Source: Acidobacteriota bacterium (GTDB taxonomy: Bacteria; Acidobacteriota; Aminicenantia; Aminicenantales; Saccharicenantaceae). From it: a stretch of DNA of 64,000 bases. This document shows, one piece after another, positions 7,667 through 17,246 of this stretch (position 1 is its first letter; every line of letters starts with the position of its first letter). The translations under genes were made by a program, and so were the position numbers. Location of the stretch: positions 45,922 through 109,921 of the forward strand of contig JAKQUO010000026.1 of NCBI GenBank assembly GCA_029569255.1, written 5' to 3'. The notes under the pieces were generated by a model. The model searched no databases, was not told the DNA's origin, and was given only the letters and a program-made list of their open reading frames with translations.

Positions 7667-9001
7667 TCAGCCGATGAGCACGGACTCCTCGGCGTATTCG
7701 AACGCGCCCCGGCGCTTCCTGCGGCCCAAGGCGTAGAGGAGCGTCAGCGGCCCGATGCGGCCGACATACATGGTCAGGACGATGGCGGCCTTCCCGACGG
7801 GCGTCAGGGCGGGCGTGATCCCCATGGACAGCCCGACGGTCCCGAAGGCCGAGAAGGCCTCGAAGAGGGCGTCTCTCATGCTCAGGGCCGGCTGGCTGGC
7901 CAGGAGCGCGCCGGAGGCCAGAAAGACCGCGGCCAGGGCCAGCGCGATCAGGGTGAACGATTTCGAGACGAGCTCGGCCGGGAGCGTGCGGTGGAAGGCC
8001 GAGACCGATTCCCGGGCCCGGAGGCGGGCCCGGACGACGAGCACGACCAGGCTGGCCGTGCTCGTCTTCACGCCGCCCCCGGTGGACGCGGGGGACGCCC
8101 CGACGAACATCAGGGCCAGCAGGATGAGGACCGAGGCGGGCGCCAGGGCCGCGGCGCTGACGGTGTTGAAGCCCGCCGTCCGGGCCGTGACCGACTGGAA
8201 GAACGAGGCCAGGAGGCGCTCGCCCGCCGGATAGGAGGCCATGGACGCGGGCCCTTCCAGGACGTAGAAGAGGGCTAAGGGGACCAGCACGAGGGCCAGC
8301 GTCGCCGTCGCGACCAGCTTGAAATGCAGGGAGGGCCGGGCCGGCCGGCCCGCCCACCGGGACGCGGCCAGCTGCCGCGTCTCCCGCAGGACCGGGAAGC
8401 CGATGCCGCCGAGGACGATGAGGCCGGCCACGGTCAGGACGACCCCGGCGTGGCCGCGATAGCCCGCGAGGTTGTCGGAGAAGAGGGAGAAGCCGGCGTT
8501 GCAGAAGGCCGAGACCGCGTGGAAGACGGCCAGGGCGGCGGCCCGCCCGGGGCCGTGCTCCGCGGAGAACCAGAGGAAGAGCAGGGCCGCGCCCGCCGCC
8601 TCCAGGGCCAGCGTGTAGGCGAAGATGCCGCGCACGAGCGAGCCCAGGTCCCGGGGCAGGCCCGGAAGGAAAGAGGACTGGATGAGGAGGCGCTCGCGAA
8701 TGGAGATCCTCCGGCCGGCCGCCAGGACGATCAGGGTCGAGAAGGTCATGATGCCCAGGCCGCCGAGCTGGATGAGGCCCAGGATGACGGCCTGTCCCGC
8801 GGGGGAGAAATGGACCGCCGTGTCCCTGACGGTGAGCCCCGTGACGCAGACGGCCGACGTGGCCGTGAACAGGGCGTCGATCACGGGCGTGCGGCCCTCG
8901 GCCGCGGCGAAGGGCAGGCTGAGAAGGACGGTCCCGGCGGCGATGGCCGCGAGGAAGCTCGCGGCCAGCGCGCGGGACGGCTGGAACTCGACATCCTTCA
9001 A
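7667..9001 (-). CDS. TrkH/KtrB-family K+ transporter (TTG start)
   Basis: FTATSAVCVTGLTVRDTAVHFSPAGQAVILGLIQLGGLGIMTF; HAVSAFCNAGFSLFSDNL: TrkH pore motifs. Confidence 0.93.
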   Translation of the reverse strand: MKDVEFQPSRALAASFLAAIAAGTVLLSLPFAAAEGRTPVIDALFTATSAVCVTGLTVRDTAVHFSPAGQAVILGLIQLGGLGIMTFSTLIVLAAGRRISIRERLLIQSSFLPGLPRDLGSLVRGIFAYTLALEAAGAALLFLWFSAEHGPGRAAALAVFHAVSAFCNAGFSLFSDNLAGYRGHAGVVLTVAGLIVLGGIGFPVLRETRQLAASRWAGRPARPSLHFKLVATATLALVLVPLALFYVLEGPASMASYPAGERLLASFFQSVTARTAGFNTVSAAALAPASVLILLALMFVGASPASTGGGVKTSTASLVVLVVRARLRARESVSAFHRTLPAELVSKSFTLIALALAAVFLASGALLASQPALSMRDALFEAFSAFGTVGLSMGITPALTPVGKAAIVLTMYVGRIGPLTLLYALGRRKRRGAFEYAEESVLIG

Positions 9002-9018
9002 GGAACGCTCCGCCCCCC

Positions 9019-9047
9019 TTTATATGCGATGGCCGCCGGTCTGTCAA
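9019..9047 (-). promoter_or_regulatory. Promoter TTGACA-17-TATAAA for trkH/ktrB-like gene
   Basis: -35 complement at 9042-9047, -10 complement at 9019-9024, spacer 17. Confidence 0.7.
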
Positions 9048-9110
9048 AGCCGCCTTGATTTCGGGCCCCGGGTTCTGCCATCATGGGCGGCGGGAGACGG
9101 GAGGCCCGGG

Positions 9111-9578
9111 ATGGCGCTCTTCGGGAACAGGCTGAGCCCGCGGAAGCTCAAGGCCATGGCCGGCCGCGAGGTCGGCCTCTCCGACTGGTTCACCGTCACC
9201 CAGGAGCGCATCGACGCCTTCGCCGCCGCGACCGAGGACCGCCAGTGGATCCACGTCGATCCCGGCCGGGCGGCCCGGGGCCCTCTCGGCGGGACGGTCG
9301 CCCACGGCTTCCTGCTGCTCTCGCTCGTCCCCTTCTTCAACCTCTCGAACGAGGTCTTCGCCGGGCGCATCCGGATGGCCGTCAACTACGGCCTCGACCG
9401 GGTCCGCTTCCCCCATCCGGTCCGGGCCGGCTCGCGGGTCCGCAACCGGGCCGTCCTGAAGAGGATCGAGAAGCGGGGCTTCCGGCGGGTCCTGGTCACG
9501 GTCGAGAACACCCTCGAGATCGAGGGGGCGGAGAAGCCGGCCATGGTGGCCGACGTCCTGGCCCTCATCTTCCTCTGA
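9111..9578 (+). CDS. MaoC-like (R)-hydratase
   Basis: DWFTVTQERIDAFAAATEDRQWIHVDPGRAARGPLGGTVAHGFLLLSL: MaoC hotdog motif. Confidence 0.9.
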   Translation: MALFGNRLSPRKLKAMAGREVGLSDWFTVTQERIDAFAAATEDRQWIHVDPGRAARGPLGGTVAHGFLLLSLVPFFNLSNEVFAGRIRMAVNYGLDRVRFPHPVRAGSRVRNRAVLKRIEKRGFRRVLVTVENTLEIEGAEKPAMVADVLALIFL

Positions 9579-9606
9579 GGGCCGTCGCGGCCGGGGCCGG
9601 CCCGGG

Positions 9607-10293
9607 CTACTCCGCCGGCGCGGAGAGACCGGGGTAGTAGCGCCGGACGTATCTCTCCTGGACCTTGAAGGACCAGTGGACGTCGCGGATGTGGTTGGCC
9701 GCGGCCTGGCTCCGGCCCGTCCGGATGAGCTCGACGAGGGCCTGGTGCTCGAGGATGGAGGACTCCTCCCACTCCTTGACGAAGCCCTTGGCCCGGGGGA
9801 AGTCGTAGAGCCTCTTCTTCATGCTGTTGACGAGCTTGACCAGGCGTTCGTTGCCGCAGAGGCCCAGGAAGACGTTGTGGAAGGCCAGGTTCTTGCCGTA
9901 GTAGTCGTCGAAGTCGTCGGCCTCGATGGCCCGGCGCATGGCGTCGTTGAGGGCCTGCATGCGTTCGATGTCCGAGGGCTTGAGGGCGTCGAAGGCCTTG
10001 AGCAGGGCCATGCTCTCGAGCGCCCCGATGACCTCGTAGTAGTCGCGGATGTCCTTCTCGGCCAAGGCGTTGACGACGACCATGCGCCTCGGCCGGACGG
10101 TCACGAACTCCTCCATCTCGAGCTGGAGGAGGGCGTCGCGGAGCGGCGTCTTGCTGACGCCGAGCGTCTTCGACGTCTCCTCCATGTCGATGGCCGACCC
10201 GGGCTGGAGGGCTCCCGTCCGCATCTGCTCGCGGAGGTACTCGTAGACCTGCTCTTTGAGGGACTTGACGTTCAGGAGCGGCTTTCGGTCCAT
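9607..10293 (-). CDS. GntR-family transcriptional regulator (FCD domain)
   Basis: LKEQVYEYLREQMRTGALQPGSAIDMEETSKTLGVSKTPLRDALLQLE wHTH; all-helical FCD C-terminal domain. Confidence 0.9.
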   Translation of the reverse strand: MDRKPLLNVKSLKEQVYEYLREQMRTGALQPGSAIDMEETSKTLGVSKTPLRDALLQLEMEEFVTVRPRRMVVVNALAEKDIRDYYEVIGALESMALLKAFDALKPSDIERMQALNDAMRRAIEADDFDDYYGKNLAFHNVFLGLCGNERLVKLVNSMKKRLYDFPRAKGFVKEWEESSILEHQALVELIRTGRSQAAANHIRDVHWSFKVQERYVRRYYPGLSAPAE

Positions 10294-10331
10294 GGCTCGG
10301 CTCCTTTCCTCGGGAAAGAACTTGCCGGCCC

Positions 10332-10360
10332 AGGATAATCCGCGGCGCGTCCCAAGTCAA
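10332..10360 (-). promoter_or_regulatory. Promoter TTGACT-17-TATCCT for GntR gene
   Basis: -35 complement 10355-10360, -10 complement 10332-10337. Confidence 0.6.
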
Positions 10361-10402
10361 TAACGGACCGCCTGGAAATATCTTCGAGGAGCGCTCTCTT
10401 CG

Positions 10403-10505
10403 GATACTTCGCGGAAATCCCCCTCCGTGTGTCTCCGCGAATCCGAAGCCGTTCGATTAAGATACTTCGCAGAAATCCCCCTCCGTGTATCTCCGGGGGA
10501 TTTCT
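10403..10505. repeat. Direct repeat pair with embedded hairpin
   Basis: GATACTTCGCGGAAATCCCCCTCCGTGTGTCTCCG (10403-10437) and GATACTTCGCAGAAATCCCCCTCCGTGTATCTCCG (10461-10495); second copy forms AGAAATCCCC/GGGGATTTCT hairpin 10471-10505. Confidence 0.75.
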
Positions 10506-10517
10506 GCCCTCCGCTCG

Positions 10518-13400
10518 CTAGCGCTCGCTGCGGTTGGATGGAGGGGCCAGGATCCGCTTCGTATACTCCGTCTCGACGTTCTCGAAGAAGGCGCCTTCGA
10601 ACTGACCGGGCCGAAGCGTCGGCAGGCCGATCTCGATGTCGATCGGCGAGTCCGGCCGGACCCGGCTGAGGTCGGCGAAGAAGCCGAGGAACGTCCTCCG
10701 GCCCGGGCGCGGATAGACGCTGTTGTAGGCCTTGAGGACCTCGACCGGGAGGCCGTTGATCCTCAGGCTCACGGGCATGTCGTCGGTCCCCTCGAAGACG
10801 GGGATGTGGAGGAGCAGCCGCCACGGCCCGAGCCAGGGGGCCCGGAGATCGTCCTCGGTGTAATCGACGGGCCAGGACTTCTTCCGCCCGGCCAGCTGGG
10901 CGAAGACCCGCGAGGGCACGGAGACGCGGGCCTTGTAGGTCCCGCCGGTGAAGCCCGCCGGGACCTGGCCGGCGCTCTGGGACCGGCCGAAGGCGCGGCC
11001 GGCGAAGCGGACCGTCGCGGTGACAACGTCGCCGTCGGCCTTGAACGGGTGTTCGACGCCGTTGACCGACAGGGCCCGGACCCGGGCCTTCTCCGGCAGC
11101 CGGACGACGACCGGGCGCGCCGCGCCCGTCTCGGCCGTGACGCCGGTCAGGGCGAGGCGGGCCGAGCGGACCTCGGCGGCGCCGCGGACGTTGAAGAGGA
11201 TGGGCTCGGAGACCTCGGCCGGCGCGGGAAAGAGCTCGTAGACCGCGGCCTCCCGTCCGGGGAGGGTCATGACGACGTCCTCGCCGGAGGCCCAGAAGCC
11301 CGCGGCCGAGCCGACCAGCCGGCCCTCCTCGGGATAGAGCTCCTTGATCATGAACCGCTCGCCCTCGGTGAGGCCGATCGAGGGGTCGAGCCTGAAGCGG
11401 GCTTCGCGCGGCCCGGGGTTGGGATTGAACAGGAAGAGGAGGCCCCGGTCCCCGAGGATGGCCGCCGTGCCGTCGACGCGGCCGGCCATGGGCGGGCCGA
11501 TGATCGGCCGGAGGGCGTGGAGGTAGCGGGCGTTCTCGTCGGTCCAGTCGAGCCACTTGCGGAACCAGGCCTTGTCCTCCTCCGGCAGGGCGGCGAACTC
11601 CCCGGCGTCGCGGGCCGGGATGAAATTGACGACATGGTGGAACGGGGCCGTCCCGATCGAGGACAGGAGCGAGTACTTCCAGCCCAGGACGTCCCAGTCC
11701 CTGGGCCGGAAACGGTCCCGGCGCATGACGCCCTTCTCGTCGACGCGTTCCGACTGGTGGGTGATGAAGCCGGGCATGATCTCGGGCGGGGCGAAGCGCT
11801 CGACCCGGTAGGTCCAGGCCGCGAAGCGCTGCCGGTCGGCCGAGACGCGGTCGGTGTGGAGGTCGGGGAAGGCCGTGAAGCTCTCCGGCTGCTCGTCGGT
11901 CAGCGCCGGGTGGGGGTAGGAGCCGCCCAGCCAGGTCCAGGGCCCGAAGTCCTGGTACTGCTGGCGGCCGTCGACGACGGCGTCGAAGGCCTCGCGGCGC
12001 AGGCCCTCCAGGACGCGGCGGGCGCCGGACCACTGGGCGTACTTCGACGAGGCCCGGTCCAGGGCGATCCACCAGTGGTCGAAGGAGAAGCCGGCCGCGC
12101 CTGTCCGGCGCATGAAGCCGAGGAGCTTGTCCAGCCACCAGTCCTGGAACGAGCGCTGGCCGGTGTCGGCCGGGGCCGTGGCCGCGTCCGCGCCGGCGTA
12201 GGCCGTCCACCGCGGGTCCTGGAGGAACGGCAGCGACGGATAGGCGTAGGCCAAGAGCCCGAGGTTCTTCGAGGCGGCGTGGCCGAGCATGGCCTTCAGC
12301 CCGTCCGGGACCTCGTCGCGGCGGGGGTCCCATTCCCCTTTCCGGAGCTTCTGGCCCAGGCCGAACCAGAGGACGTTCTCCCAGCCCCACGAATCGGCGT
12401 TGTCCTCCAGGCGCGAGAGCCGGCTGTTGGCCGGCGTGTAGAGGAGGTGCGTGACGCCGAGCTCGGCGGCCCGGTCCATGATCCGCTTGTACTCCTCGAC
12501 GCCTTCGGGCGTTCCGACGTCGATCTGATAGTCGTTCTCGCACCAGGGGATGTGGACGCGGACGCTCCGGGCGGGATAGTAGAGGAGGAAGGCGCGGACG
12601 CAGGCGGTCAGGGCCTCGACCTCGCTCGCGTCGATCGCCGGAGATCGCCGGACAAGCCCGGCGTAGTCGTCGACATATGTCCATTCCGCGACGGCCTTGG
12701 CCGGGAAGCGGACGCCGGAGAGCTCGACGGGGCCGAGGCAGAGGCGGTCGGAAGCGAACGGCCCGAGGTCGCGGCTCCAGTCCATGTCCGGGGCATAGGA
12801 GACGGCGACGGCGCGGCCGTCGCGGGCCCAGGACATGAACGGGTTCTGGAGCATGAAGAAGACGCTCCAGGCCGGCCCGGCCGAGGCGTCCCGGCCGGCG
12901 AAGCGGCAGACGGCGCCGAATCCGCCGTCCCGAAGCCGCAACTCCTCGGCCACCGCGAGGTCGAGCGAAGAGTCCAGCATCCGGACCTCGCCGACCCGGA
13001 AGGCGCGGCCCCGGGCCGAGGTGACGACGATCTGTTTCGTCAGGAAATCCCAGGCCGGCTTGAGCTCGTAGACGACGTCGAAGGTGAAGGGGTCGCGGCC
13101 GTAGCGGTAGGCGACCCGGGCCGGGGTCATCTCGATCTCGGCCGGACCGAGCTCGCCGATGGAGAAGGTGGCGCCGTCGATGGTCACCGCCGACGGGTCG
13201 GCGGAAAAGGCGAGCCTCCGGCCGGCCTTGGGCGCGGCGACGGAGACGAGCCCCCGGTCGTCGAACTCGGCCCGGACCCGGCCGTTGTCGAGGGCCATGT
13301 CGGCGGCCGCGGCGGGCGGCGGGGCCGCGAGGGCCAAGCCGAGAAAAGCCGGGAGGACGGTCGCCGGGAGAAGCCGCAGCAGGGCCCGCTTCGAGGTCAT
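10518..13400 (-). CDS. Secreted TIM-barrel glycoside-hydrolase-like protein (alpha-galactosidase-like region), family uncertain
   Basis: 960 aa, signal peptide MTSKRALLRLLPATVLPAFLGLALAAPPPAAAAD; GVTHLLYTPANSRL, GAAGFSFDHWWIALDR, MPGFITHQSERVDEKG; between GntR and GH127 genes. Confidence 0.7.
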   Translation of the reverse strand: MTSKRALLRLLPATVLPAFLGLALAAPPPAAAADMALDNGRVRAEFDDRGLVSVAAPKAGRRLAFSADPSAVTIDGATFSIGELGPAEIEMTPARVAYRYGRDPFTFDVVYELKPAWDFLTKQIVVTSARGRAFRVGEVRMLDSSLDLAVAEELRLRDGGFGAVCRFAGRDASAGPAWSVFFMLQNPFMSWARDGRAVAVSYAPDMDWSRDLGPFASDRLCLGPVELSGVRFPAKAVAEWTYVDDYAGLVRRSPAIDASEVEALTACVRAFLLYYPARSVRVHIPWCENDYQIDVGTPEGVEEYKRIMDRAAELGVTHLLYTPANSRLSRLEDNADSWGWENVLWFGLGQKLRKGEWDPRRDEVPDGLKAMLGHAASKNLGLLAYAYPSLPFLQDPRWTAYAGADAATAPADTGQRSFQDWWLDKLLGFMRRTGAAGFSFDHWWIALDRASSKYAQWSGARRVLEGLRREAFDAVVDGRQQYQDFGPWTWLGGSYPHPALTDEQPESFTAFPDLHTDRVSADRQRFAAWTYRVERFAPPEIMPGFITHQSERVDEKGVMRRDRFRPRDWDVLGWKYSLLSSIGTAPFHHVVNFIPARDAGEFAALPEEDKAWFRKWLDWTDENARYLHALRPIIGPPMAGRVDGTAAILGDRGLLFLFNPNPGPREARFRLDPSIGLTEGERFMIKELYPEEGRLVGSAAGFWASGEDVVMTLPGREAAVYELFPAPAEVSEPILFNVRGAAEVRSARLALTGVTAETGAARPVVVRLPEKARVRALSVNGVEHPFKADGDVVTATVRFAGRAFGRSQSAGQVPAGFTGGTYKARVSVPSRVFAQLAGRKKSWPVDYTEDDLRAPWLGPWRLLLHIPVFEGTDDMPVSLRINGLPVEVLKAYNSVYPRPGRRTFLGFFADLSRVRPDSPIDIEIGLPTLRPGQFEGAFFENVETEYTKRILAPPSNRSER

Positions 13401-13487
13401 GGTCCTATCTCCTTGAGAGCTCCGGCCCGATTATAACCGAACGGGGGCGGATCCCGGAAGGGCGCGCCGGCCTCGTGCCGCCGGGCG

Positions 13488-15602
13488 CTAGTCGACGCTC
13501 ATGTCGGCCTTCTGCGGCGGGCGGACGGCGGCGGCCGCGCGGGGCAGCCAGACCAGCATTTGCCCCGGGCCGCGGTTGGCCCAGGCGTAGTAGGGCACGG
13601 CCAGGAACGGCCGCGCGGTCGCCAGGGCCTTCCCGGCGGCGTTCCTCGAGACGGCGTCGGCCAGACCGGTCAGGACCGTGACCCCGTTGAGCAACCCGGG
13701 CCGGGCTTCGGCGGCGAGGGCCGCGCCGTCGGGGAGGACGAGGTCGAAGACGCGGCCGCCGTTGTCGACCCCCTCGACGGCGTAAACGAGCGGGCCGCGC
13801 TGCAGGGCGACCCGGCCGAGGTCCTCGGCCACGGCCTCGTTCGCGATGACCCGGCGGACCGGCATCGGCAGGACGACCTCCACCGCGTCGCCGGGGACCC
13901 AGCGCCGGCGGACGCGGCAGTAGCCGTCGCGGAGGTCGCGGGCGACGGGCCGGCCGTTGACGGCCACGGCCCAGTCGTCGCCGCCGCGGTCGTCCAGGAA
14001 CCGGTAGAGGTCCGTCGGCGCGGCCTCGCCGCGGGCCCAGCCGGGGACGCGCAGGGCCAGCTCGAATTCGGCCGGCTCGGCGGGCGACACGGTCAGCCGG
14101 ACCGCGCCGTCCCACGGATAACGGGTATCCTGGACGATCTCGACGGTCCGGCCCCCGATCTCGACGGTCCCTTCCCCGCCGACATAGAGGCTGACGAAAA
14201 GGACGTCCCCCTTCGTCGCGTAGACGTAGCCCGGCAGCGACGGCAGGAAGCGGGTCAGGTTGGGAGGGCAGCAGGCCACTTCGAACCAGGGGCTGCGGCC
14301 GTAGCCGCCGGCCGATTCGAGCGGGTTCTGGTAGAAGAAGCGGTCGCCGGAGAGCGAGACGCCGGAGAGAAGGCCGTTGTAGAGGACCCGCTCGAAGGCG
14401 TCCATGTACTTCGACTCGCCGTGGAGGAGGAAGAGGCGGTGGTTCCAGAGAGCGTTGCCGATGGCCGCGCACGTCTCGGTGTAGGCCCGGGCGTTGGGCA
14501 GCTCGTAGGCGTCGCCGAAGGCCTCCGAGCCGCCCCGGGCCCCGACGCCTCCGGTCAGGTACTGCTTCTTCCCGGCCACGTTCGCCCAGAGCCGGTCGAT
14601 GGCGGCGGCGTACTCGGGATGACCGCCGAGGGCGGCGACGTCGGCCAGGCCCGAATACATGTACATGGCCCGGACGGCGTGGCCGACGGCCTCGTCCTGC
14701 TCCAGGACGGGCCTGTGGTTCTGCAGGTATTCGTCGGAATTGTAGACCGAGAAGGGATCGTCCGGCGCGTAGGTCTCGCCGCCGAAATAGCGGCCGCGCT
14801 CGTCCAGGAAGAACTTGGCCAGGTCGAGATAGGCGCGCTTGCCCGTCACGCGGTAGAGCTTGGCCAGGCCGATCTCGATCTCCTGGTGGCCGGGGAAGCC
14901 GCGGCGCTGTCCCGGGCCCGGCCCGAAGGTGCGGAGCAGGAGGGCGGCGTTCTTTTCGGCGATCTCGAGAAAGCTCCGCTCTCCGGTGGCCTGGAAGTGG
15001 GCCACGGCCGCCTCGTACATGTGGCCGACGTTGTAGAGCTCGTGCGAGACCCGCAGGTTCGACCAGCGCCCGGGGCCGGACCCCGGCGCCGGGCGGGCCG
15101 GGTCCACGGTCCGGGCGGTATAGAGATAGCCGTCCGGCTCCTGGGCTCGGGCGATCAGGGCGACGAGATCGTCGAGGGTCTTCCCGAGGGCGGCGTCGGG
15201 GTGGAGCCGCAGGGTGTAGGCGGCCGCCTCCATGGCCTTGTAGACGTCCGAATCGTTGTAGCGCTTGCCCTTGTAGGCGCCGGCCATGAGCCCGGCCGCC
15301 TTGCGGAAATTGTCCACCCGGCCGGTCTCCTCGTTCATCCGCAGGGCGTAGGGGACCGAGACCGTCCGGTTGGTCTCGAGCCGGGGCGCCCAGAACGCGT
15401 CCGCGAACCGGACGTCGGTGAAGGGGACCGGGCGGATGGGATAGTCGAGGGCCGGCGAGGCGGGCGGGGCCGGCTCGGCGGAGTCGCGCGACTTCGCCCG
15501 GCAGCCGGCCAAGGCCGGGAGAAGGGCGAGCGCGATGAGAACGGGGAAAACGACGGCCGGGACGCGGGCCGGGCGGGCGGCGGGCCCGGACGGTGCTCTC
15601 AT
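13488..15602 (-). CDS. GH127 (DUF1680) beta-L-arabinofuranosidase-like lipoprotein
   Basis: PVPFTDVRFADAFWAPRLETNRTVSVPYALR, AYTETCAAIGNALWNHRLF, WFEVACCPPNLTRFLPSLPGYVYA (Cys-Cys motif). Confidence 0.88.
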   Translation of the reverse strand: MRAPSGPAARPARVPAVVFPVLIALALLPALAGCRAKSRDSAEPAPPASPALDYPIRPVPFTDVRFADAFWAPRLETNRTVSVPYALRMNEETGRVDNFRKAAGLMAGAYKGKRYNDSDVYKAMEAAAYTLRLHPDAALGKTLDDLVALIARAQEPDGYLYTARTVDPARPAPGSGPGRWSNLRVSHELYNVGHMYEAAVAHFQATGERSFLEIAEKNAALLLRTFGPGPGQRRGFPGHQEIEIGLAKLYRVTGKRAYLDLAKFFLDERGRYFGGETYAPDDPFSVYNSDEYLQNHRPVLEQDEAVGHAVRAMYMYSGLADVAALGGHPEYAAAIDRLWANVAGKKQYLTGGVGARGGSEAFGDAYELPNARAYTETCAAIGNALWNHRLFLLHGESKYMDAFERVLYNGLLSGVSLSGDRFFYQNPLESAGGYGRSPWFEVACCPPNLTRFLPSLPGYVYATKGDVLFVSLYVGGEGTVEIGGRTVEIVQDTRYPWDGAVRLTVSPAEPAEFELALRVPGWARGEAAPTDLYRFLDDRGGDDWAVAVNGRPVARDLRDGYCRVRRRWVPGDAVEVVLPMPVRRVIANEAVAEDLGRVALQRGPLVYAVEGVDNGGRVFDLVLPDGAALAAEARPGLLNGVTVLTGLADAVSRNAAGKALATARPFLAVPYYAWANRGPGQMLVWLPRAAAAVRPPQKADMSVD

Positions 15603-15660
15603 GGGGGCCTCCGAAGGCCAACTATACCACAGCGGGGGCGATTCGATTATAATCGCGGGC

Positions 15661-16440
15661 ATGGGCGGTCCCGGGCTCGTCCTCATCGGCGTCGCGGCCG
15701 GCGTCTTCGCCGGCCTGTTCGGCATCGGCGGCGGCATCATCATCGTGCCCACGCTCGTCCTGCTCGCCGGCTTCCCCCTGGTCAAGGCGACGGGAACGTC
15801 GCTCGCGGCCATCCTGCTCCCGGTCGGCATCCTGGGGGTCGTCGCCTATCACCGGGCCAAGGCCGTCGATCTCCGGGCCTCGGCCTTCATCGCCGCCGGG
15901 CTCCTGGCCTCGGTCGCCGCCGGGGCCTGGCTGGCCAACGCCCTGCCGGCCGGCGTCATGCGGAAGCTCTTCGCCGTCTTCTGCCTCTACGTCGGCTGGA
16001 ACTTCATCGACCCGGTCCGGCGGCTGAGGGCGCGGCGGGGGCTCCCGGTCGCGCCCAAGCCGGAGCCGGAGGCGCCGCCGCGCCCCTCGCCCTGGCCGCT
16101 CGCCGGGATCGGCCTGCTGGCCGGGGTGATGGCCGGGATGTTCGGCATCGGCGGCGGCAACATCATCGTCCCGCTGCTGACGCTGGCCCTTCGCTATCCG
16201 CCCAAACGGGCCATCGCCACTTCGCTCGGGGCCATCCTCTTCCCCTTCGGCATCCCGGGCGTCATTTATTATCACAACGCCGGCAACCTCGACCTCGCGG
16301 CCGCGGCCTGGATCGCCGGCGGGCTCTTCATCGGGACCGTCTTCGGCGCGCTCATCACGATCAGCCTGCCGGGCCGGACCGTGAAGCTGCTCTACGGCGT
16401 CTTCCTCGTCTTCGTCGCCGCCCGCTTTTTCTTCTTCTAG
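15661..16440 (+). CDS. TauE/SafE-family sulfite exporter-like permease
   Basis: Two repeats of GVxAGxFaGLFGIGGGxIIVP...KATGTSLAAILLP. Confidence 0.9.
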   Translation: MGGPGLVLIGVAAGVFAGLFGIGGGIIIVPTLVLLAGFPLVKATGTSLAAILLPVGILGVVAYHRAKAVDLRASAFIAAGLLASVAAGAWLANALPAGVMRKLFAVFCLYVGWNFIDPVRRLRARRGLPVAPKPEPEAPPRPSPWPLAGIGLLAGVMAGMFGIGGGNIIVPLLTLALRYPPKRAIATSLGAILFPFGIPGVIYYHNAGNLDLAAAAWIAGGLFIGTVFGALITISLPGRTVKLLYGVFLVFVAARFFFF

Positions 16441-16442
16441 AC

Positions 16443-16610
16443 CGGGGTCAGACCCCAGCTTCTCTTTATGGTTCTCTTCCATTTTCCGTGGGTGGCTAGG
16501 GGCTCCGTTGCCAGGCGCTCGAGGCGCGTGTCGGGACATGTACCGCCCCGGTACGTGTCCCGTATGCCTGGATGCCTGAATGGGGACGCGTACTGGGAGC
16601 ACATGTCCCC
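16443..16610. repeat. Cluster of intergenic GGGG...CCCC palindromes
   Basis: GGGGTCAGACCCC near 16443; GGGACATGTACC..GGTACGTGTCCC at about 16533-16562; GGGGACGCGTACTGGGAGCACATGTCCCC 16582-16610. Confidence 0.65.
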
Positions 16611-16692
16611 ATTTGCCGGCTCATCTGACCCACACGACGTGGAAGAGATCCTCGCGGCTTTTATCGTCAAAAAGCGTCGATTCGAGGCCGGG

Positions 16693-17109
16693 CTAATCCT
16701 CTTTGTGCCGTGTCTTGAAGAGCTTGCCCGAGGCCCGGGCGACCTCCAGCCCCTCGCCGTCGGTGAGCACGCTCTCGGCGAGGACGATGCGGCCCTTGTC
16801 TTCGATGAAGCGGCCCTTGAGCGCGTAGGGCACGCCCGTCCTGGCCGGCTTGACGTAGCGCACGGTGATCTCCCCGGTGACGCACAGGTGCCCCTTGGCC
16901 CCGGCGGCGTAGATGAGGGCCTCGTCGAGGACCGTGGCCACGACCCCCCCGTGGACGATCCCGGTCCAGCCCTGGAAGTCGCCCCGGAACGCGACTTCCG
17001 CGGCCGCCTCCCCCCGCTCCGCGTCCGTCCGGAACCGCAGGCGGAGGCCGATGGGGTTCTTCTCGCCGCAGACGAAACAGACGCGGTCGTCCCGGAAGGT
17101 GTTCTCCAT
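16693..17109 (-). CDS. PaaI-type hotdog thioesterase
   Basis: VCFVCGEKNPIGLRLRF...GWTGIVHGGVVATVLDEAL. Confidence 0.9.
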   Translation of the reverse strand: MENTFRDDRVCFVCGEKNPIGLRLRFRTDAERGEAAAEVAFRGDFQGWTGIVHGGVVATVLDEALIYAAGAKGHLCVTGEITVRYVKPARTGVPYALKGRFIEDKGRIVLAESVLTDGEGLEVARASGKLFKTRHKED

Positions 17110-17173
17110 GAGCTTGCTCCTCCGCCTTCGATTAGCACAGATCCGGGCCCCGGGCAAGCATTCCGGCGCGCTC

Positions 17174-17202
17174 TTGCCCTCCGGCCCGCGATGGTCTATA
17201 AG
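17174..17202 (+). promoter_or_regulatory. Promoter TTGCCC-17-TATAAG upstream of pyrE
   Basis: 17-nt spacer; RBS GAGGAGG before ATG 17247. Confidence 0.5.
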
Positions 17203-17246
17203 AGAGGGGATATCAGGACCGGCACGCCGCGACGAGGAGGAGCGCC

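Noticed and set aside
10485-13436. 983-aa plus-strand ORF
   Set aside because: Antisense shadow of the secreted glycosidase-like gene.
13560-16499. 979-aa plus-strand ORF
   Set aside because: Antisense to GH127 and alternate frame of tauE-like gene.
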